Positions 23,438-28,413 of a stretch of DNA of 28,413 nucleotides are shown one piece after another. The notes beneath the pieces are model-generated. The model was not told the origin of the DNA, did not search any database, and saw only the letters and a program-made list of their open reading frames with translations. Origin of the DNA: a virus; the IMG/VR virus record IMGVR_UViG_3300017986_002164, positions 1 through 28,413 of that record. One strand, given 5' to 3'. Numbering within the stretch: position 1 is the stretch's first letter; each line of letters opens with the position of its first letter. The position numbers were made by a program, and so were the translations under genes.

Positions 23438-23441
23438 GATT

Positions 23442-24596
23442 ATGTCTATCGTAAAAAGACTCTTTCCTTGGGTTATTAATACATTGTTGGTAGTATTACT
23501 AACAATAACTAGTTTTTTAGTTTATGATAACTGGATAGAAGAAAAAAATATTACACAAAAAACTATCGAAGATGCGGTACTTAGTACTGTCATGATTCAT
23601 GTTGATGTCATTAACGAAGCCGATAGATCACAAGCAAATGCAGCCGGACTACTAGTAACTGGGTCTGGCTTTTTTACTAAAGTAACTGATGACAAAGGTT
23701 ATATTGTTACCAATCATCACGTTATTGAAAATTACGAAAAACTTCCAACAAAATTAAAGATTAAAATCATGGTTCCCAAACGTCCTTGGGAATACAATGG
23801 AACTATCTTGGGTGTTGATCCTATCACTGACATTGCGGTGATTGAAATAGAAAAACAAGATCAAGAAGAATGGACTGCTCTTAACTGGGGAAATAGTTGG
23901 GACATTGAAGATGGCACTACAATATTCAGTGTTGGTCACGGACTTAATTTTTACTGGAGTGTTACTAGTGGTATTATAAGTTCTAAAGATAGAATTAATC
24001 TAAGACCCCTTAACTTTATGTTACAACATGATAGTGTTATTAACAGTGGAAACAGTGGTGGTCCAGTATTAAACAGTCGTGGTGAAGTGGTTGGCGTCAA
24101 TGATTTGCTGGTTAGTCCAAGTATTTCTTCTAGCAATAGAAATCCTGGATGGGATGGTATTAGTATGGCTATACCAAGTTGGCAAGCAAAAATCAGTGTA
24201 GATCAAATATTTGAACAAGGACATGTTGTATACCCTGATTTTAATTTTACATTTAAATTTTTAGATACTCCTGCTGAAGCACAAAAAGTATCACAGTTAT
24301 TAAACGGAAAACGCTCGTATGTTCAGGTTACCTGGGAAGATGACGGTGTTGAAGACGCTAAAAAAGAAATTGAAAAATGGGGCGAACAAGCACTTCAGGA
24401 AGGAGATATCATATATAAAATTGATGGAGAAGAAGTCAGAAGTCCGTTAATGATTATTAAAACTATCCTAACCAAAAAAGCAAACACTACTATTGAGTTT
24501 GACATTATCAGAGGTGATAAATTACTCAAAGCAAAATACGCTCTTGGTGTATTCAAGCAACCAGGACAAAGTGTTATTGTAATGCCACCCAAATAA
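23442..24596 (+). CDS. Membrane-anchored HtrA/DegP-type serine protease
   Basis: The 384-residue protein has one N-terminal membrane segment (about 10-28) and then a trypsin-like domain with the HtrA triad: His93 in VTNHHVI, Asp130 in DPITDIAV and Ser205 in NSGNSGGP. The C-terminal 130 residues contain a PDZ-like domain (EGDIIYKIDGEEV and the following PLMIIKTIL). It should sit in the host inner membrane with the protease outside, and could degrade or guard envelope proteins. The catalytic residues are intact. Its leader contains short competing hairpins. Confidence 0.9.
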   Translation: MSIVKRLFPWVINTLLVVLLTITSFLVYDNWIEEKNITQKTIEDAVLSTVMIHVDVINEADRSQANAAGLLVTGSGFFTKVTDDKGYIVTNHHVIENYEKLPTKLKIKIMVPKRPWEYNGTILGVDPITDIAVIEIEKQDQEEWTALNWGNSWDIEDGTTIFSVGHGLNFYWSVTSGIISSKDRINLRPLNFMLQHDSVINSGNSGGPVLNSRGEVVGVNDLLVSPSISSSNRNPGWDGISMAIPSWQAKISVDQIFEQGHVVYPDFNFTFKFLDTPAEAQKVSQLLNGKRSYVQVTWEDDGVEDAKKEIEKWGEQALQEGDIIYKIDGEEVRSPLMIIKTILTKKANTTIEFDIIRGDKLLKAKYALGVFKQPGQSVIVMPPK

Positions 24597-24610
24597 TTAA
24601 AATAGCATTT

Positions 24611-24645
24611 AATTCTCGAATCGGTATAAATACGGTTGGAGAATT
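24611..24645 (+). promoter_or_regulatory. Inverted repeat that can hide the ribosome-binding site
   Basis: AATTCTC (24611-24617) and GAGAATT (24639-24645) form a perfect 7-base stem. The right arm includes the GGAGAA ribosome-binding site for ATG 24650. The loop contains the late promoter TATAAATA, flanked by GTAT/ATAC. Transcripts entering from upstream would fold and block translation; transcripts begun at the late promoter would lack the left arm. Confidence 0.5.
24625..24632 (+). promoter_or_regulatory. T4-type late promoter TATAAATA
   Basis: This is an exact copy of the T4 late -10 consensus, placed 17 bases before the ATG at 24650 in a 53-base gap. It is the clearest late promoter in the window. 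Confidence 0.6.
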
Positions 24646-24649
24646 AAAC

Positions 24650-24943
24650 ATGGCAAGACCGAAACCCACTATTTTATTAGAGATTAGCGACAAGAGTTAT
24701 AACACAGAACAGGTACTAGATGCTGGTGCCATTTGGGCAGTCTTTTATGAAGGCAAACCTATTAACTTAAGAACACTCAACAGTTTAGTAAATTATCCAG
24801 GACCCAAATATAAAAAAGTAAGTTTTAGTAATAGTGGACACGCATTTAATCTTGCTGATAGACTTAACAAGAAATTTCAAACTAACAAGTTTACTGTGGT
24901 AAAACTAACTCAGGGTGAGATAGTAACCAAGAACGATGTATAA
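24650..24943 (+). CDS. Small basic protein of unknown function (97 aa)
   Basis: Lysine-rich, with no signal peptide. A short beta-alpha pattern (TILLEISDKSYN, then WAVFYEGKPINL) is visible but no family is recognised. It is the first gene after the late promoter, so it is probably expressed late. It overlaps the next gene by eight bases. Confidence 0.6.
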   Translation: MARPKPTILLEISDKSYNTEQVLDAGAIWAVFYEGKPINLRTLNSLVNYPGPKYKKVSFSNSGHAFNLADRLNKKFQTNKFTVVKLTQGEIVTKNDV

Positions 24944-25250
24944 TGAAATACAAAATCAAATAAAAGACAGTTTAAATAATCAAGCAAGAGCAGAACACAC
25001 TATCAAGGATCTGTTTTTAAATACTCGTACATTACGTCTTACTAAACGTGGAAGATCAATGATGTGTAAATATTACGAACACTGGAACTTTGAAAGTCCA
25101 GGACTCAAAGCAGGAAACACATTACAACTGTTACGAAAAATGACATACCCTTATTACATAGACGCTAAACAACTTATATTGTTTACAGAGCAAGATGCTT
25201 TTATGGCAAAACTTGCTGGCGCACAAGGATGGCTAGATGGAAAAGAATAA
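24936..25250 (+). CDS. Protein of unknown function (104 aa)
   Basis: A basic, mostly helical protein with an LRLTKRGRSMMCKYYEHW segment that could contact nucleic acid. It overlaps both neighbours (8 and 14 bases), so it belongs to the late operon. No family recognised. Confidence 0.55.
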   Translation: MYNEIQNQIKDSLNNQARAEHTIKDLFLNTRTLRLTKRGRSMMCKYYEHWNFESPGLKAGNTLQLLRKMTYPYYIDAKQLILFTEQDAFMAKLAGAQGWLDGKE

Positions 25251-26436
25251 ACTGCCTGATAGTTTTTGCTGGGCACCTTATGTTAACGTAGATTTAGATC
25301 AAGACGGTAGTTTTTACCCTTGCTATCGTAGTAAAGAACGACAGGGTAAATGGAAAACTGGTGATTTGGTTTCTGAATACAATAATACCAGTATGCAAGC
25401 TCTACGAGACGATTTGTGGAATGGCAGAGAGAACGCTAATTGTGTACAATGTCACAGACGAGAAAGTGAAGGTGTAGAAAGCACCAGACAGCAGTATAAC
25501 AGATACTTTACAGAAGATATAGTAGAAAACTTAGATCTAGTAGAAACTATATTAGAGAATCATTTGACTGCCGATGTTAGTAAAATACACACAATGGAAA
25601 TCCGCCCACATGGCATGTGTACCAATGCTTGCGCTCACTGTGATGAAAATAGTTCGAGCCGTTGGATTAAAATACAAGGACTTACAGACCAATTTAACAA
25701 CAATTTTATAGACGACCCTGATTTACTCACAGAGTTTTTTGATCAAAACGATCATTTAAAAACAGTTCACTTTACTGGTGGTGAACCTTTACTTTATGAA
25801 AAAACACATCTACAATACTTAAACAAACTTCCTAAAAACATAGAATTAAGATATCATACCAGTTTGAAAACACTGCCAGGCGAAGAGATACTAGAAGCAT
25901 GGGCACAATTTGATCACGTCAAAGTGTTTGTTAGTTTAGACACCAGCGAAAAGTTTTTTGCTTATTTCCGTTGGGGAAGTAACTGGCCTACTGTAACAGA
26001 AAATATTGCCGTTATTAAAGACATTGTTGAAGTACGAGCGGCAATCACAGTAAATGTGCTTACCATGTTAGACTTTATTCCGTTAATTTCTTATCTAGTA
26101 GATAATCAGATTCCAATTAACGTAGCATTTGTTGATCCACCACATCAGTTAAGTTGCGTATTTTTACCAACACATTTAAAATTATTTGGTGCTAGAAGTA
26201 TTGATCAAGCACTAGTAAAAGTAAGAGAATATAAAGAAGACTGGATGGTAAAACAAGCACAAGAAAGAATTGAGAGTATTAGGACGTTTATGTTTTCCCA
26301 CTATAATGGTGGAGTATGGCACCCTGAAACTATTAGACTTTTTGAAGCTCTGGATCAGGTATATGGATTACAGATAAGAAACTTAACACCTGAGTTAAGC
26401 AAAGTAAGGGCAAGAAATGATTTATCCGCGCTTTAA
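25237..26436 (+). CDS. Twitch-domain radical SAM protein with N-terminal auxiliary cluster
   Basis: The 399-residue protein begins with a twitch/SPASM-like region: Cys11 in FCWAPY, Cys29 in YPCYRS and Cys69/Cys72 in NCVQC, with the typical WNG segment between. The radical SAM core then starts with CTNACAHC (Cys128, Cys132, Cys135), followed by FTGGEPLL and VFVSLDTS. In most SPASM enzymes the auxiliary domain is C-terminal; here it precedes the core. The substrate is unknown. It overlaps the SGNH hydrolase gene by 20 bases, suggesting linked function. Confidence 0.8.
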   Translation: MEKNKLPDSFCWAPYVNVDLDQDGSFYPCYRSKERQGKWKTGDLVSEYNNTSMQALRDDLWNGRENANCVQCHRRESEGVESTRQQYNRYFTEDIVENLDLVETILENHLTADVSKIHTMEIRPHGMCTNACAHCDENSSSRWIKIQGLTDQFNNNFIDDPDLLTEFFDQNDHLKTVHFTGGEPLLYEKTHLQYLNKLPKNIELRYHTSLKTLPGEEILEAWAQFDHVKVFVSLDTSEKFFAYFRWGSNWPTVTENIAVIKDIVEVRAAITVNVLTMLDFIPLISYLVDNQIPINVAFVDPPHQLSCVFLPTHLKLFGARSIDQALVKVREYKEDWMVKQAQERIESIRTFMFSHYNGGVWHPETIRLFEALDQVYGLQIRNLTPELSKVRARNDLSAL

Positions 26437-27166
26437 AATTGGACATTTTGTAAATAAAAAAGTGGAATTTAGTGGAATAGATCATCCAGATAGAGTGGCC
26501 AGACATAGTCTTGAAAACGCCCATAACATTGATAGATTAGATCATTTTAACAACTATCCATACGAAGTAGATTATACTTTTAATAGTAGAGGATTTAGAG
26601 ACGCTGAGTGGCCAGAAGATTTAATCAATACTCCAGTTATTTTTGGAGATAGTTTTATTGTTGGACTAGGGCAACCAGTGGAACACAGATTAAGCAACTT
26701 ACTCGGAGCCGTAAATATCTCCATGGACGGCGCCAGCAACGACTGGATAGCAAGATGGGCGTGTGATTATTTTAACGAAGTACAGCCTAAAAGAGCAGTG
26801 GTTCAGTGGAGTTATATTCAAAGACGAGAGGCAGACGATGTCAAAAACCTGGGAGATATAAAAGCAAGAATACCCAATCAGGAAGTACAAGACATTCAAG
26901 AACATGTTGACAATTTAATAAAAAATGTCATAATGGTAGAACAAGCAAGTGCCAAACATTCAGTTAATCTTGTACAAACAGTTATTCCTGGATATAGTGG
27001 AAAGATAGTTGTTGGTGATTATGAAACACTAGAGCAGTTAAAACCACATGCTAGTAAACTTGTAGAGTTTCAGAGTATATTAGACTATTCTAGAGATGCT
27101 CATCATTATGATATTCTTACTGCCACTAAGTATAAGCAAGAGATTGAAAAGAGATGGCAAAACTAG
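26417..27166 (+). CDS. SGNH/GDSL-type hydrolase
   Basis: The 249-residue protein contains VIFGDSFIVGLG with nucleophile Ser79, a GASND segment with Asn108 and, near the C-terminus, DAHH with Asp227 and His230. These are blocks I, III and V of the SGNH hydrolases, which cleave or form esters, often acetyl groups on sugars. There is no signal peptide. It lies between the twitch radical SAM gene (20-base overlap) and the Smr gene (13-base overlap). It may act on a glycan decorated by the glycosyltransferases of this region. Confidence 0.7.
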   Translation: MIYPRFKIGHFVNKKVEFSGIDHPDRVARHSLENAHNIDRLDHFNNYPYEVDYTFNSRGFRDAEWPEDLINTPVIFGDSFIVGLGQPVEHRLSNLLGAVNISMDGASNDWIARWACDYFNEVQPKRAVVQWSYIQRREADDVKNLGDIKARIPNQEVQDIQEHVDNLIKNVIMVEQASAKHSVNLVQTVIPGYSGKIVVGDYETLEQLKPHASKLVEFQSILDYSRDAHHYDILTATKYKQEIEKRWQN

Positions 27167-27399
27167 ATTTACATGGATACACAGTACATGAAGCCTGGAG
27201 AGAATATACTAATTGGATACAAGGTGTCTGGTGGCAGGGCAAAAAAACAGCCATAGTAGTAACAGGACACGGAAAAATCTCACAAGAGTTCCCCAAATGG
27301 TGTAGTGTTAGCCCTTATGTTAGAACTTGCGAACTAAACTTGCCCAATACAGGCGCATATAAATTAACCCTATGGAAAAGAAAACCCAATGAAAGATAA
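27154..27399 (+). CDS. Stand-alone Smr-domain protein
   Basis: The 81-residue protein is just an Smr domain: LDLHGYTVHEAW (4-15), then VVTGHGKIS (35-43) and the EFPKWCSVSP segment. Smr domains occur at the C-terminus of MutS2 or alone and nick DNA or cleave RNA. The LDLHG and GHG motifs associated with catalysis are present. In a phage it might act on recombination intermediates or on host mRNA. It overlaps the dCMP deaminase gene by 11 bases. Confidence 0.75.
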   Translation: MAKLDLHGYTVHEAWREYTNWIQGVWWQGKKTAIVVTGHGKISQEFPKWCSVSPYVRTCELNLPNTGAYKLTLWKRKPNER

Positions 27400-27814
27400 A
27401 TTTAAACAAGCATATATGGATGTAGCAAAGAGATTTGCTCAGTTAAGTACAGCAGAACGCCTAAATGTGGGTGCTATTGTTGTAAAGGATGATCGCATCA
27501 TTAGTATCGGATATAACGGTACACCTAGTGGTTGGGATAATGTTTGCGAAGATGAAGTTGTGGAGAACAACATTACACGACTTGTAACCAAAACCGAAGT
27601 GCTACATGCTGAAACCAATGCCATTAGCAAACTTGCTAGAAGTGTAGAAAGCGGCGAGGGAGCAAGTATCTTTATTACTCACAGTCCTTGTATGGATTGC
27701 GCTAAAATGATTTACCAAGCAGGAATTCAGGAAGTATACTATGGTGAAGAGTATCGCAGTGCTGGCGGTGTAGAATTCCTAAAAAAATGTGGATTAAAAG
27801 TAGAAAAACTTTAA
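27389..27814 (+). CDS. dCMP deaminase
   Basis: The 141-residue protein has the zinc-deaminase motifs HAETNAI and PCMDCAKM, and the GYNGTPSGWDN segment typical of dCMP deaminases. It converts dCMP to dUMP, feeding dTTP synthesis together with thymidine kinase. Length is normal. It ends just before the last promoter of the window. Confidence 0.93.
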   Translation: MKDKFKQAYMDVAKRFAQLSTAERLNVGAIVVKDDRIISIGYNGTPSGWDNVCEDEVVENNITRLVTKTEVLHAETNAISKLARSVESGEGASIFITHSPCMDCAKMIYQAGIQEVYYGEEYRSAGGVEFLKKCGLKVEKL

Positions 27815-27821
27815 AAAAGTG

Positions 27822-27849
27822 TTGACTTATCCTGATATGGTGCTATACT
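27822..27849 (+). promoter_or_regulatory. Sigma70 promoter with extended -10
   Basis: TTGACT (27822-27827), a 16-base spacer and TATACT (27844-27849), with TGC directly before the -10, lie in the gap before the ATPase gene. An AGAGGA ribosome-binding site follows. Confidence 0.75.
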
Positions 27850-27894
27850 AATAATAAGAGTTGAGAAAAGTTAAACAACAAGAGGACCTAAATT

Positions 27895-28413
27895 ATGTCT
27901 GCACCTTTTGAATCCCGTACTGTACGGATTAGTGAAGCAAAAACGTTAATTACCAAGGCGTTTAAAAAGAAGCGTCCTGTGTTCCTGTGGGGACCTCCAG
28001 GCATTGGTAAATCAGAATTAGTTGAAGGAATCGCGGAATCGGGTACACTCGGGCGAACTAAAGTTATTGACATGCGTCTTGCTTTGTTTGAGCCTACCGA
28101 TCTTCGTGGGTATCCTGTTCCAGATGTAGCAACTGGCGTAATGAAATGGCTCCCCCCTGCCGATTTACCTACTGCTGATGTCGCTAAGGAATATGATACC
28201 GTAATCGTCTTCTTGGACGAACTCAACTCGGCGGCTCCGAGTGTTCAGGCTGCCGCCTACCAATTGATCCTTAACCGCAGGATTGGGCAATATGTTCTGC
28301 CTGAGAATGTGGTTATTATTGCGGCAGGTAACCGTGAGACTGACAAAGGCGTAGCATATCGCATGCCTAAGCCACTTGAGAATCGTTTCGTACACTTTGA
28401 GTTGCGTGTAGAT
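27895..28413 (+). CDS. MoxR-type AAA+ ATPase, C-terminus cut by window edge
   Basis: The 173 visible codons from ATG 27895 include Walker A GPPGIGKS (about 37-44), DLRGYP (the MoxR/AAA_5 signature), Walker B VIVFLDELN (about 103-111), and the sensor region IIAAGNRETDKG. MoxR ATPases remodel protein complexes, often with a von Willebrand A partner encoded downstream, which would lie outside this window. Serine here is often written with TCN codons (5 of the first 7), unlike most genes of the window, which use AGT/AGC. No stop occurs before the edge. Confidence 0.88.
   Translation, partial: MSAPFESRTVRISEAKTLITKAFKKKRPVFLWGPPGIGKSELVEGIAESGTLGRTKVIDMRLALFEPTDLRGYPVPDVATGVMKWLPPADLPTADVAKEYDTVIVFLDELNSAAPSVQAAAYQLILNRRIGQYVLPENVVIIAAGNRETDKGVAYRMPKPLENRFVHFELRVD

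Noticed and set aside
1-28413. tRNA genes, CRISPR arrays, insertion sequences and attachment sites
   Set aside because: No cloverleaf-sized gaps, no regular repeats, no transposase or integrase and no long terminal repeats were seen; gaps between genes are mostly under 60 bases.

Overview
The window reads as part of a large, AT-rich, double-stranded DNA phage genome, most likely a marine T4-like myovirus. The evidence is dense packing (most genes overlap by 1 to 26 bases or abut; the largest gene-free gap is about 100 bases), many short genes of unknown function, a T4 gp45-like sliding clamp, a FEN/RNase H-type 5' nuclease, dNTP-pool enzymes and promoters of two classes. Four near-consensus sigma70 promoters and several NATAAATA boxes, the late-promoter motif of T4 and T4-like marine phages, are visible. 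No integrase, tRNA, rRNA, insertion sequence or CRISPR array was seen. The host cannot be read from the window. No capsid or tail gene was recognised, so the phage assignment is an inference from gene content.

Layout. Bases 1-1303 (minus) hold the N-terminal part of a CHASE2-domain class III nucleotide cyclase, cut by the window edge, which is very unusual beside phage genes. A divergent P-loop/sulfotransferase-like gene follows (1345-1974), then a leftward three-gene operon (1971-4703) with a protein of unknown function, a GT8-like glycosyltransferase and a radical SAM/SPASM enzyme. From 4756 to the end every gene runs rightward. 4756-8561 holds a glycosyltransferase-like protein, a methyltransferase-like protein, three small proteins (one an internally duplicated membrane protein) and a second radical SAM/SPASM enzyme. 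A consensus promoter then drives the sliding clamp, followed directly by a DpdA-like tRNA-guanine-transglycosylase homologue.

7-deazaguanine DNA modification. FolE (13891), two QueD/PTPS-fold proteins (11336, divergent; 18753), QueE (19229, with a long insertion in the cluster-binding loop), a YhhQ-family queuosine-precursor transporter (14576) and DpdA (9417) together indicate synthesis and/or uptake of a 7-deazaguanine and its insertion into phage DNA, presumably against host restriction. QueC is not in the window. An S-adenosylmethionine synthetase (20265) sits just after QueE and could supply SAM to QueE, three other radical SAM enzymes and the methyltransferase.

Other themes. Surface-sugar genes include a cytidylyltransferase-cupin fusion, a GT-B glycosyltransferase and a short nucleotide-sugar dehydrogenase. 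Nucleotide-pool genes are thymidine kinase, a MazG-like protein, dCMP deaminase and a phosphoribosyltransferase. The right end carries a membrane-anchored HtrA protease, a twitch-domain radical SAM protein, an SGNH hydrolase, a stand-alone Smr domain and the start of a MoxR-type AAA ATPase. Two leaders (before the HtrA gene and before the 24650 gene) contain inverted repeats that overlap the ribosome-binding site; the second encloses a TATAAATA late promoter, an arrangement known from T4 genes e, soc and 49.
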